DNA of 64,000 nucleotides from SSSZ01 sp036732025 (lineage in GTDB: Bacteria; Pseudomonadota; Gammaproteobacteria; Burkholderiales; Rhodocyclaceae). Positions 27,221 to 35,347 of the stretch are shown here, in pieces. The notes beneath the pieces were generated by a model. The model was given only the letters and a program-made list of their open reading frames with translations. It did no database searches and was not told the DNA's origin. Positions within the stretch are counted from its first letter, which is position 1, and every line of letters begins with the position of its first letter. The stretch spans positions 46,855-110,854 of the forward strand of contig DAINDE010000006.1 of assembly GCA_036732025.1 (NCBI GenBank), read 5' to 3'. The position numbers and the translations under genes are program-made.

Positions 27221-28423
27221 GTGAATCCGCACCTCGCCCAACTCCACCCCTACCCTTTCGAAAAGCTCCGCCAACTGTTCGCCGGCGTCACGCCGGATTC
27301 GCGCCGCCGGGAAATCAAGCTTTCCATCGGCGAGCCCCAGCACGCCACCCCGCCCTTCATCATGGAAGCCCTGGCCGGCAATCTGAAGGGCCTGGCCAAC
27401 TACCCCACCACCCAGGGCAGCCCGGCCCTGCGCCAGGCCATCGCCAGATGGTGCAGTCGCCGCTATGGCCTGGAACTGAATCCGGAAACGGAAATCCTGC
27501 CGGTCAATGGCTCCCGCGAGGCGCTCTTTTCCTTCACGCAGGCCCTGATCGACCCGTCCCGGGGCAGCGTGCCCCTGGTCGCCAGCCCCAACCCTTTCTA
27601 CCAGATCTACGAAGGCGCCGCCTATCTGGCCGGGGCCGAGCCCCGCTTCCTCAATACCCTGCCGGAAAACGGCTTCGCCTTCGATTACGCTTCCCTGACG
27701 CCCGAGGAATGGTCCCGGGTGCAGCTCCTTTTCGTCTGCTCCCCCGGCAACCCCACCGGCAAGGTGCTGCGGTTGGGGGACTGGAAGGCCCTGTTCGAGC
27801 TTTCCGATCGCTACGGCTTCGTCATCGCCTCCGACGAATGCTATTCGGAAATCTATTTCGACGAGGCCAACCCGCCCCTCGGCGGCCTCCAGGCCGCCCG
27901 GCTGCTGGGCCGCGGCAGCGAGCGGCTGGTGATGTTCTCCAGCCTGTCCAAGCGTTCCAACGTACCGGGCATGCGTTCCGGATTCGTCGCCGGCGACGAA
28001 TCCATCCTCAAGCAGTTCCTCCTCTACCGCACCTACCACGGCTGCGCCATGGCGCCCCCGGTGCAGGCGGCCTCGGTGGCGGCCTGGAACGATGAGGCCC
28101 ACGTCCTGGAAAACCGCCGCCAGTACCGGGAAAAATTCGCGGCCGTGACGCCCCTCATGGCAGAGGTGCTCGACACCGCCATGCCGGACGCCAGCTTCTA
28201 CCTGTGGGCGAAGGTCAGCCGCTACGGCGGCATCAGCGACGCCGAGTTCGCCCGCCGCCTTTTCGCCGCCTATAATGTCGTCGTTTTGCCCGGCAGCTTC
28301 CTCGCCCGCGAAGCCGGAGGCGTCAATCCCGGCGCCGGTTTCGTCCGCATCGCGCTGGTGGCGTCCCTGGACGAATGCCTGGAGGCGACGGAGCGCATCC
28401 GCCAGTTCGCCCACACCCTCTAA
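27221..28423 (+). CDS. dapC: Succinyldiaminopimelate transaminase
   Basis: PLP aminotransferase of lysine/diaminopimelate synthesis, converting N-succinyl-2-amino-6-ketopimelate to succinyl-DAP. 400 aa from the GTG at 27221 (NPHLAQLHPYPFEKLRQL, the DapC N-terminus). Motifs: GEPQHATPPFI, NGSREALFSF, CSPGNPTGKVL, and PLP lysine in SSLSKRSNVPGMRSGF. Followed 23 nt later by dapD. The dap cluster places this enzyme rather than general AspC function. Confidence 0.93.
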   Translation: MNPHLAQLHPYPFEKLRQLFAGVTPDSRRREIKLSIGEPQHATPPFIMEALAGNLKGLANYPTTQGSPALRQAIARWCSRRYGLELNPETEILPVNGSREALFSFTQALIDPSRGSVPLVASPNPFYQIYEGAAYLAGAEPRFLNTLPENGFAFDYASLTPEEWSRVQLLFVCSPGNPTGKVLRLGDWKALFELSDRYGFVIASDECYSEIYFDEANPPLGGLQAARLLGRGSERLVMFSSLSKRSNVPGMRSGFVAGDESILKQFLLYRTYHGCAMAPPVQAASVAAWNDEAHVLENRRQYREKFAAVTPLMAEVLDTAMPDASFYLWAKVSRYGGISDAEFARRLFAAYNVVVLPGSFLAREAGGVNPGAGFVRIALVASLDECLEATERIRQFAHTL

Positions 28424-28446
28424 TTCAGCAAGCAAACCATAATTCC

Positions 28447-29295
28447 ATGTCTACCGAGGTCAGAATCGTGCCCAATCACCAGCATCCCCTGCAGGCCCTC
28501 ATCGAACAGCTCTGGGAGCGCCGCACCGAGCTTTCTCCCAACTCGTCCGCCGAAGAGATCGGCGCCATCAACCAGGTGATCGGCGAACTCGATGCCGGCG
28601 CCCTGCGCGTGGCCGAGAAGATCGATGGCGACTGGGTGACCCACCAGTGGGTCAAGAAGGCCGTGCTGCTCTCCTTCCGCGTCCGCGACAACCGTGTCCA
28701 GGAAGCCGGCGACATCCGCTTCTTCGACAAGGTGGATACCAAGTTCCAGGGCTGGAGCGAGGAGCAGTTCCGCCAGGGCGGTTTCCGCGTGGTGCCGGGC
28801 ACCATCGTCCGCAAGGGCGCCTACGTCGCCAGGAACGCCGTGTTGATGCCGTCCTTCGTCAATATCGGCGGCTATGTCGATGAAGGCACCATGGTGGACA
28901 CCTGGGTCACCGTCGGCTCCTGCGCCCAGATCGGCAAGAACGTGCATCTCTCGGGCGGCGTCGGCATCGGCGGCGTACTCGAACCGCTGCAGGCCAACCC
29001 CACCATCATCGAGGACAACTGCTTCATCGGCGCCCGCTCCGAAGTGGTGGAGGGTGTCATCGTCGGTGAGAACTCGGTCATTTCCATGGGCGTCTATATC
29101 GGCCAGAGCACCCCGATCTACGACCGCGAGACCGGCGAAGTCAGCTACGGCCGCATCCCCGCCGGTTCCGTGGTGATCAGTGGCAGCCTGCCCAAGGCCG
29201 GCGGCGCCTACAGCCTCTACGCCGCCATCATCGTCAAGAAGGTGGATGCCCAGACCCGGTCCAAGACCAGCATCAACGACCTGCTGCGCGCCTAA
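28447..29295 (+). CDS. dapD: 2,3,4,5-tetrahydropyridine-2,6-dicarboxylate N-succinyltransferase
   Basis: Succinyl-CoA-dependent enzyme of the DAP pathway, 282 aa. C-terminal left-handed beta-helix with hexapeptide repeats (GAYVARNAVLMPSFVNIGGYVDEGTMVDTW is the characteristic run, in part: GGYVDEGTMVDTW), then GVGIGGVLEPLQANPTIIED and IGARSEVVEGVIVGE. The ATG at 28447 gives the standard N-terminus; upstream in-frame sequence belongs to the dapC end in another frame. Confidence 0.93.
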   Translation: MSTEVRIVPNHQHPLQALIEQLWERRTELSPNSSAEEIGAINQVIGELDAGALRVAEKIDGDWVTHQWVKKAVLLSFRVRDNRVQEAGDIRFFDKVDTKFQGWSEEQFRQGGFRVVPGTIVRKGAYVARNAVLMPSFVNIGGYVDEGTMVDTWVTVGSCAQIGKNVHLSGGVGIGGVLEPLQANPTIIEDNCFIGARSEVVEGVIVGENSVISMGVYIGQSTPIYDRETGEVSYGRIPAGSVVISGSLPKAGGAYSLYAAIIVKKVDAQTRSKTSINDLLRA

Positions 29296-29319
29296 GGCGC
29301 TTCTCCTGCGGAGCCCAGG

Positions 29320-30507
29320 ATGATCCTCGACAAGCTCTTCCAACTGATGGCCGAAAAGCAGGCCTCGGACATCTTCATCACCGCCGGCGCCCCGATCCAC
29401 ATCAAGATCCAGGGCAACACGGTGCCGGTCAACCAGCAGGTCATGCTGCCGGACATGATCGAGAAGATCGCTTTCGAGCTGATGTCGCCGGACCAGATCA
29501 AGACCTTCGAGGCCACCATGGAGATGAACCTCTCCTTCGGTGTGCCCCAGGTCGGCAACTTCCGCGTGAACATCTTCCGCCAGCGGGGGTCCATCAGCAT
29601 GGTCATCCGCTACATCCTGGGCAACATCCCCGCCCTCGACACCCTCGGCCTGCCCACGGTGCTGGGGGATCTCATCATGGAGAAGCGGGGCCTCATCCTC
29701 ATCGTCGGCGCCACGGGTTCCGGCAAGTCCACCACCATCGCCTCCATGCTGGACCATCGCAACGCCAACCGGTCCGGCCACATCCTGACGGTGGAAGACC
29801 CGATCGAATTCCTCTTCAAGCACAAGAAGTCGATCATTAACCAGCGCGAAATCGGCATGGATACCCTGGACTGGCACGCGGCCCTGAAGAACGCCATGCG
29901 CCAGGCCCCCGACTGCATCCTCATCGGCGAGGTGCGGGACCGGGATACCATGCAGGCCGCCATCGCCTACGCCCAGACCGGCCACCTGTGTCTGGCGACC
30001 CTGCACGCCAACAACAGCTACCATGCCCTGAACCGCATCATCAGCTTCTTCCCCATCGAGAACCGGCCGGCCCTCTTCCTCGACCTCTCCGTGAGCCTGC
30101 GGGCCATCGTTTCCCAGCGCCTGGTGAAGAAGCCGGACGGCAAGCGCACCCCCACTGCCGAAGTGCTGCTGAACACCCGCCACGTGGCGGAACTCATCGA
30201 AAAGGGCGAAGTCCAGGGTATCAAGGACGCCATGGAGCAAACCCTGGCGCCGGGATCCCAGACTTTCGAACAGGATCTCTTCCGCCTCTACCGCGACGGC
30301 GTCATCACCCTCGACGAAGCCCTGGCCAACGCCGATTCGCCCACCAACCTCTCCTGGCTCATCAACAACTCGGAGATGGGCGGCCCCACCGGCAAGGAAG
30401 AGAAGCGCCAGGACGTGGCGCTGGAATTCGACACCACCACCGAAGGCGGCGCTTCCTTCAAGGAATTCACGCTTAGCCTCGGCGACCCCGAAGAAGAACA
30501 GGTTTGA
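29320..30507 (+). CDS. pilU: Twitching motility ATPase PilU (PilT family)
   Basis: Type IV pilus retraction ATPase, 395 aa, longer than PilT and with the divergent acidic C-terminal tail of PilU (FKEFTLSLGDPEEEQV). Walker A GATGSGKST (near residue 130), Asp box VEDPIEFLF, Walker B DCILIGEVRDRDTM, His box TGHLCLATLHANNSYHAL. Sits between dapD and dapE in the same direction; its stop overlaps the dapE TTG start. No pilT or other pilus genes are in the window. Confidence 0.88.
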   Translation: MILDKLFQLMAEKQASDIFITAGAPIHIKIQGNTVPVNQQVMLPDMIEKIAFELMSPDQIKTFEATMEMNLSFGVPQVGNFRVNIFRQRGSISMVIRYILGNIPALDTLGLPTVLGDLIMEKRGLILIVGATGSGKSTTIASMLDHRNANRSGHILTVEDPIEFLFKHKKSIINQREIGMDTLDWHAALKNAMRQAPDCILIGEVRDRDTMQAAIAYAQTGHLCLATLHANNSYHALNRIISFFPIENRPALFLDLSVSLRAIVSQRLVKKPDGKRTPTAEVLLNTRHVAELIEKGEVQGIKDAMEQTLAPGSQTFEQDLFRLYRDGVITLDEALANADSPTNLSWLINNSEMGGPTGKEEKRQDVALEFDTTTEGGASFKEFTLSLGDPEEEQV

Positions 30508-31637
30508 ACGATCCCACCCTCGCCCTGGCCCGGGAACTGATGGCCAGGAACTCCGTCACGCCCGCCGATGGCGGCTGCATGGACCTCATCGCCCGCCGCC
30601 TGGCGCCCCTGGGCTTCACCTGCGAATTCATCAACCGGGGCGGCGTCACCAACCTCTGGGCCCGGCGCGGCACGGCCAAGCCGTTGTTCTGCTTCGCCGG
30701 CCATACCGACGTCGTCCCCACCGGCCCCCTGGAAGCCTGGACGTCGCCGCCCTTCGCGCCGGGAATCCGCGACGGCAAGCTCTACGGCCGCGGCGCAGCG
30801 GACATGAAATCGTCCCTGGCCGCCTCCATCACCGCCATCGAAGCCTTCGTCGCCCGCCACCCGGACCACCCGGGGTCGCTCGCCGTGCTGTTCACCTCCG
30901 ACGAGGAAGGTGACGCCGTGGACGGCACCGTGGCCGTGGTGGAAGCCCTCAAGGCCCGGGGCGAAACCCTCGACTACTGCATCATCGGCGAACCCACCTC
31001 GGTGGATGCCCTGGGCGACATGGTCAAGAACGGCCGCCGCGGCTCCCTCTCCGGCACCCTCAAGGTCAAGGGCATCCAGTGCCACATTGCCTACCCGCAC
31101 CTGGGGAAGAACCCCATCCACCTGGCCGCCCCGGCCATCGCCGAACTGGCGGCGACGGAGTGGGACCAGGGCAACGAGTTCTTCCCCCCCACCACCTGGC
31201 AGATTTCCAACATCCACGGCGGCACCGGCGCCACCAACGTGGTGCCCGGCAGCGTCGAGATCAAGTTCAATTTCCGTTTCGCCTCGGTCAGCACCCCGGA
31301 GGCCCTGCAGTCCCGGCTCGTCGCCATCCTCGACCGGCACGGCCTGGAGTACGACCTCGCCTGGACCCTCGGCGCCCGGCCCTTCCTCACCGGCCGCGGC
31401 CCCCTGGCGGACGCCACCGTGGCCGCCATCCGCGAGGTCTGCGGCATCGAGACCGAGCTCTCGACCACCGGCGGCACCTCCGACGGCCGCTTCATCGCCG
31501 AAATATGCCCGCAACTGATCGAAATCGGGCCGGTCAATGCCACCAGCCACAAGATCGACGAGTGCGTCGACGTGGCCGCCCTGCCCCGCCTGTCCGCCAT
31601 CTACCTGGGCATCCTCGAACGCCTGCTGCGCCCATGA
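30504..31637 (+). CDS. dapE: Succinyl-diaminopimelate desuccinylase
   Basis: Zinc/cobalt M20 amidohydrolase releasing LL-DAP; 377 aa. Metal-site motifs FAGHTDVVPTGP, GRGAADMKSS and LFTSDEEGDA are intact, as is TGGTSDGRFIAE near the C-terminus. The start is TTG at 30504, in a TTGA overlap with the pilU stop; no better start exists downstream before the conserved N-terminus (LARELMARNSVTPADGG). Confidence 0.94.
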   Translation: MNDPTLALARELMARNSVTPADGGCMDLIARRLAPLGFTCEFINRGGVTNLWARRGTAKPLFCFAGHTDVVPTGPLEAWTSPPFAPGIRDGKLYGRGAADMKSSLAASITAIEAFVARHPDHPGSLAVLFTSDEEGDAVDGTVAVVEALKARGETLDYCIIGEPTSVDALGDMVKNGRRGSLSGTLKVKGIQCHIAYPHLGKNPIHLAAPAIAELAATEWDQGNEFFPPTTWQISNIHGGTGATNVVPGSVEIKFNFRFASVSTPEALQSRLVAILDRHGLEYDLAWTLGARPFLTGRGPLADATVAAIREVCGIETELSTTGGTSDGRFIAEICPQLIEIGPVNATSHKIDECVDVAALPRLSAIYLGILERLLRP

Positions 31638-32539
31638 CCAACCACCACGAAGCCGCCCGCAGCGAACTCCATACCCTGCGGGATTTCCTCCGCCTGGCCG
31701 TCAGCCGCTTCAACGCCGCCGGCCTCGCCTTCGGCCATGGCAGCGACAACGCCTGGGACGAGGCCGTCTACCTCTGCCTGCACACCCTCCATCTGCCCCT
31801 GGACCGCCTGGAGCCCTTCCTCGACGCCCGCCTCCTCGACGACGAGAAGTACCGGCTGCTCAAGGTCCTGCACCGGCGTATCGAGGAGCGCATCCCGGCG
31901 GCCTACCTCACCCGCGAAGCCTGGCTTGGCGACCATCGCTTCTATGTAGACGAACGGGTCATCGTCCCCCGTTCCTTCATCGCCGAACTACTCCAGGAGC
32001 AATTGGCGCCGTGGGTCGAAGACCCCTGGGCCGTGGGCAGCGTCCTCGACCTGTGCACGGGCTCCGGCTGCCTCGCCATTCTCGCCGCCCTCGCCTTTCC
32101 GGAAGCCAAGGTTGACGCCATCGACCTGTCGCCCGACGCCCTGGCCGTGGCCCAGCGCAATGTGGACGACTACGGCCTCGCCAGCCGGGTCAACCTGATC
32201 CACTCCAATCTTTTTGCCAATGTCGCCCGGCAACGCTACGACCTGATCCTCTCCAATCCGCCCTACGTCAATGCCGAATCAGTGGCCGCCCTGCCGCCGG
32301 AATACCTGCACGAGCCGGAAATGGCACTGGGCTCTGGCGAAGACGGCCTCGACGCCACCCGCATCATCCTGCGGGAAGCCCGCGATCACCTCAATCCCGG
32401 CGGCCTGCTGGTGGTCGAGATCGGCCACAACCGCGACGATCTGGAGGCAGCCTACCCGGACACCCCCTTCACCTGGTTGGAAACCAGCGGCGGCGACCAG
32501 TACGTTTTCATGCTGCGGAAAGAAGAACTGCCGCGCTGA
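31634..32539 (+). CDS. prmB: 50S ribosomal protein L3 glutamine methyltransferase
   Basis: HemK-family N5-glutamine methyltransferase that modifies ribosomal protein L3. 301 aa. SAM motif VLDLCTGSGCLAI and catalytic NPPYVNAESV are present, and the N-terminal region (ERIPAAYLTREAWLGDHRFYVDERVIVPRSFIAE) matches PrmB rather than PrmC. ATG overlaps the dapE stop (ATGA). Last gene of the dap unit, followed by a terminator. Confidence 0.92.
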   Translation: MTNHHEAARSELHTLRDFLRLAVSRFNAAGLAFGHGSDNAWDEAVYLCLHTLHLPLDRLEPFLDARLLDDEKYRLLKVLHRRIEERIPAAYLTREAWLGDHRFYVDERVIVPRSFIAELLQEQLAPWVEDPWAVGSVLDLCTGSGCLAILAALAFPEAKVDAIDLSPDALAVAQRNVDDYGLASRVNLIHSNLFANVARQRYDLILSNPPYVNAESVAALPPEYLHEPEMALGSGEDGLDATRIILREARDHLNPGGLLVVEIGHNRDDLEAAYPDTPFTWLETSGGDQYVFMLRKEELPR

Positions 32540-32557
32540 TGCTACGGCACGGGAAAC

Positions 32558-32585
32558 AAAAAACCGGCCAGAGGCCGGTTTTTTG
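32558..32585 (+). terminator. Intrinsic terminator after prmB
   Basis: Perfect hairpin AACCGGCC-AGA-GGCCGGTT flanked by A and T runs, 20 nt after the prmB stop. The A/T flanks make it bidirectional in form. The integrated element begins only 15 nt downstream. Confidence 0.9.
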
Positions 32586-32599
32586 TTTGAATCTGGGGC

Positions 32600-32613
32600 A
32601 CATACCGGGATCG
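32600..32613. repeat. Distal attachment-site repeat (tRNA-His 3' remnant)
   Basis: ACATACCGGGATCG, identical to 42235-42248 inside tRNA-His. The match continues imperfectly outward: the minus strand reads CGATCCCGGTATGT-GCCCCA against tRNA CGATCCCGGTATGTCGCCCCA, one base missing. This is the footprint expected when an element integrates into a tRNA 3' end and regenerates the gene at the integrase side. Confidence 0.8.
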
Positions 32614-33003
32614 CAATTAGTCTGTAATCCATTGTGCCACAGCAAATACAGCCGATTCGGAAAATTAATATACCCTTTCGTGTACCTTCATGGGTTTGGC
32701 GTGGCAAATGTGCAACGGTTCGATCCCGTGTCGAGGTTGCCGACCATACCACGTCCAGGAGAGGACGCGGCCGGGGGTCGGCGCGGCGAGATGGGTAGAG
32801 TCTCACCGCCCCGGTGCCTGACCATGGGTGTCATCGAAACGATACGGGATCAACCGTACCGGCGGCGCAAGCGCTATGGCCAGGCTATCTCGCCCTTGCG
32901 TCGCCCATTACTGTTCAAGCCGGCACATCAACCTCAAGCTGTTCGCTGGAAACGACGTTGCCGTCCTCGTCGCGCTTGATTTTGGCGGTGGTGCACCCGG
33001 GGT
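32614..33003. other. Non-coding left end of the element
   Basis: 390 bp without a convincing gene. It contains one CGTGTACCTTCA site (32679-32690) matching sites beside the integrase, probably an arm-type integrase or excisionase site. On the minus strand, immediately after the capsid stop, a different frame reads NPGCTTAKIKRDEDGNVV and ends at a stop at 32925-32927; it has no normal start codon and may be the remnant of a further head gene. The rest shows no structure I can name. Confidence 0.5.
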
Positions 33004-34101
33004 TCAGGAAATCGAGGTCGCCACGGAGAAGGAGCCCGCCTGGCGAACACCGACGTCCACCGACTGCAGGGCACGACAGCCGATGATCCCGGACTTGAAG
33101 CCGGTATAGGGGTCCACGGCAATTTCAAGGTAGCCCCATTCGCCCAGCAGCAGGTGTTCCCACGAACCAAAGATCATGGTGGAGGCCGGCACCTGGTTGG
33201 AGGTCATGGCGCGGAAACCGGCGATGGTGCCGTCACGAATGTTCCCCTCCCAAAGCGGCGAATCAGTGGATGTGAAGCGCTGGCGCTGGGCAAGCAGTGC
33301 CGCCACGGCCGGGGTGGCCAGGTAGCCGGCGCGGCTGGCGTCTTCGAGAGCGTCCGCGGTGTCGGTCTGGAATTCGATCAGGCCGGCGTAGCCCAGGGTG
33401 GTGCCGGTGACCGAGCCGATGCCGGCCGTATTGAGCAAGCCAGTTGGTTGGCCGCCGGTTCCGGTGCCGGTCAGGGCTGCGCTATCGATGGCCAGGGCCA
33501 GCACCTTGGACAGGTCGTTGGCGATCATCGCGTCCACGGATGGGTTGGACTGCAACAGGAGCTGGCGGCTGTATTCGGTGTAAGCGCCGACGGTCTTCGG
33601 GGTCAGCATCAATTGCCCGATGGTTTGTTGGCTCTCGGTAATGGCCGTGGCCTCGTTGGCCAGCCAATTCGCAGTCGCCGCAGCCACCTGCTTGGGAATG
33701 GTGACGTTGCCGGTCAAGCCGGGCATTACCGTGGCGCCCAACTGGCCCAGGACCAGCCGCTTGCGCAGCAGATCGATGAAACTGCCACCCAGGTTATCGG
33801 TGCCGACCAGGTAGCCCCCGGCGGCGGCGGTGGCGACCGTGAGATCCCGGGTCATGCGCAGGCCGGTGGGCACCATCGCCCGACCCGGGCCGGGATCGCG
33901 GCCATAGGTGCGGCGGCACTGCTGGTCGACTTCGGCCTCGTAGCCGGTGGTAAGGGGTTTGCCATCGGCGCAGGCGGCGAGGACTCGGGAAAGCGAGTAG
34001 CGGCGTTCTTCGCGGGGCGTAATGCCCAGGGCGGCGGCCGTGGCGGGGAAGTTGGTCAGCGGCATATCGTCGCTGGATGCGGCGTTTCGACGAGCAATCA
34101 T
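33004..34101 (-). CDS. HK97-fold phage major capsid protein
   Basis: 365-aa major capsid protein. Recognisable HK97 MCP features: GGYLVGTDNLGGSFIDLLRKR, LTGNVTIPKQ, ATANWLANEATAITESQQTIGQLMLTPKTVGAYTEYSRQLLLQ, AGYLATPAVAALLAQRQRF, ASTMIFGSWEHLLLGEWGYLEIAVDPYTGF and ending VDVGVRQAGSFSVATSIS. The N-terminal ~75 residues are a short scaffold-like region; the fused prohead protease seen in many relatives is absent. The ATG at 34101 has AAAGGA 9 nt upstream. It is the last gene of the element's minus-strand unit; no portal or protease accompanies it. Confidence 0.88.
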   Translation of the reverse strand: MIARRNAASSDDMPLTNFPATAAALGITPREERRYSLSRVLAACADGKPLTTGYEAEVDQQCRRTYGRDPGPGRAMVPTGLRMTRDLTVATAAAGGYLVGTDNLGGSFIDLLRKRLVLGQLGATVMPGLTGNVTIPKQVAAATANWLANEATAITESQQTIGQLMLTPKTVGAYTEYSRQLLLQSNPSVDAMIANDLSKVLALAIDSAALTGTGTGGQPTGLLNTAGIGSVTGTTLGYAGLIEFQTDTADALEDASRAGYLATPAVAALLAQRQRFTSTDSPLWEGNIRDGTIAGFRAMTSNQVPASTMIFGSWEHLLLGEWGYLEIAVDPYTGFKSGIIGCRALQSVDVGVRQAGSFSVATSIS

Positions 34102-34181
34102 GGGTGGGTCCTTTCGTGTGAGGTTCGCGGGGGTGACGACGCTTTCATCCTAAGGACGCCTCACAGCCGGCAATAGGCCGC

Positions 34182-34658
34182 CTAGAAACCACGCACGGCC
34201 AGATTCGTTTCAGAAACGCGATTCTGCATTTCGGTTTCCATCTCCCACGCCCCACGGATGATTTTGCCGAGGCCCTGGGGGGAGTCCGGCAGGCCACCAT
34301 GGCGGAACGACCAGAACAAAGCTTTTTCATAACTGGCGGCGGCGGCTGGCGGCTCGCGCAGGCTCCCCCAGGGGCCGCTGTACTCGCGGCGGTACCGCTC
34401 AACCTCACGGTGCAACTTCAGCGGGGTTGCTGGCGCTGGCCCGCCCGTGAGGTTCAGGGCGGCCACCAGCAGGTAGTGGTCACGCAAGCCGCGGCGGCGT
34501 CTGGCTGGGGTAGGCGCCAAACCGGCCGCGGCCTGCAGGCTGATCTGCTGCGATACCGCCCGCCGGGCCGCATCGACGATCCATGCGACGGCGGCCAGGT
34601 CCGCGTCGGCCAGCATGGCCACCAGGTAATCAGCGCTCGTTTTGGCCATTTCAGCCAT
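34182..34658 (-). CDS. Hypothetical phage-element protein
   Basis: 158-aa soluble protein beginning MAEMAKTSADYLVAMLADADLAAVAWIVDAARRAVSQ in two parts: a helical Ala-rich N-terminus and a basic middle (PTPARRRRGLRDHYLLVAALNL) with an aromatic C-terminal half (YRREYSGPWGSLREP). ATG 34658 has GGAGGGG upstream; a second ATG lies 9 nt inside. It overlaps the end of the Nu1-like gene by 8 nt and precedes the capsid gene, so it may be a head or packaging accessory. I do not recognise a family. Confidence 0.6.
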   Translation of the reverse strand: MAEMAKTSADYLVAMLADADLAAVAWIVDAARRAVSQQISLQAAAGLAPTPARRRRGLRDHYLLVAALNLTGGPAPATPLKLHREVERYRREYSGPWGSLREPPAAAASYEKALFWSFRHGGLPDSPQGLGKIIRGAWEMETEMQNRVSETNLAVRGF

Positions 34659-35241
34659 CGCAAGCCCCCTCCCCTCTTTCTTCCTCGCTGCGCTCAGGCT
34701 GGGCGAATTCCAGAATGGTGGAACCGCTGCCAGTGCCTCGCTGTAGGACAAAGTCAAGCCAAGCGATGATCGCGGCGCGGCCTGCATCGGCCGGCAGCTC
34801 ACGGATGCGCTCCCAGCTCATTTCCACCTCCAGGCGGAGAATGTTGAGGATGTCCAACAACTCGCCGGCCGATCCTTCGTGGAATTCGGAGTTTTCCTGA
34901 GTTGTGGCCAGGGCTTCGGTGAGCTCTCGAATACGGCGGTCCCGCTTGTGCACCTCATCCATCAGCGGGGCTAGGATCTTCGACCGCAGGCGGCGCGGGT
35001 CGCCGGACCGTAGGAGCTGGGCCACAGCCTGGCGCGGGTCAATGCGACCGTCGATGCCGATGGTGATGCGGCCGGCCTTCTTCCACTCGGTAACGGCCTG
35101 TTTCGAGACCCCCATGAGCTTGGCAAACTGCGCAGGCAGCACGCGGATACCGGCGAGTTCAGTCGAACTTGACTCAAAGGCCAGTGGGAGCGATTCGCCA
35201 GACTTGGCGGCGCTGCGGTTCAAATCGGTGGCAAAGGTCAT
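34651..35241 (-). CDS. Nu1-like phage terminase small subunit (HTH protein)
   Basis: 196-aa protein. An N-terminal helix-turn-helix of the Nu1 type is visible: LPAQFAKLMGVSKQAVTEWKKAGRI (residues ~35-59) followed by GRIDPRQAVAQLLRSGDPRRL, then a coiled-coil (EVHKRDRRIRELTEALATTQEN) and an acidic C-terminal tail. This layout suits a terminase small subunit that recognises packaging DNA, which a satellite would use to redirect a helper terminase. A generic phage DNA-binding regulator is the alternative. Confidence 0.62.
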   Translation of the reverse strand: MTFATDLNRSAAKSGESLPLAFESSSTELAGIRVLPAQFAKLMGVSKQAVTEWKKAGRITIGIDGRIDPRQAVAQLLRSGDPRRLRSKILAPLMDEVHKRDRRIRELTEALATTQENSEFHEGSAGELLDILNILRLEVEMSWERIRELPADAGRAAIIAWLDFVLQRGTGSGSTILEFAQPERSEEERGEGACDG

Positions 35242-35296
35242 AAAGTCACCCGTTTAGTGCACTATGGATTGGGGCTACTGCCTACCCACCCAGCGC

Positions 35297-35338
35297 GGTG
35301 CGAATTACCCGCGGTGGAATAGGCCAGGGAGGACCCGT
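35297..35338 (-). repeat. Bipartite element, copy 1 (17 + 13 + 12 nt)
   Basis: GGTGCGAATTACCCGCG (35297-35313), a 13-nt non-conserved spacer, and GGGAGGACCCGT (35327-35338). The same two blocks with the same spacing recur at 36552-36593. It lies in the 106-bp gap upstream of the Nu1-like gene start. It could be a packaging (cos-like) site or a phage-activated promoter. Confidence 0.75.
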
Positions 35339-35347
35339 CGCGATCAG

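Noticed and set aside
27140..28435. 431-codon minus-strand frame
   Set aside because: Antisense to dapC, which has full aminotransferase motifs.
32716..32728. T-arm-like CGGTTCGATCCCG suggesting a second tRNA
   Set aside because: No acceptor, D or anticodon arms can be folded around it; only an isolated resemblance.
32539..32979. 146-codon plus-strand frame at the left end of the element
   Set aside because: It spans the prmB terminator and attachment site and has no protein-like pattern or ribosome site.
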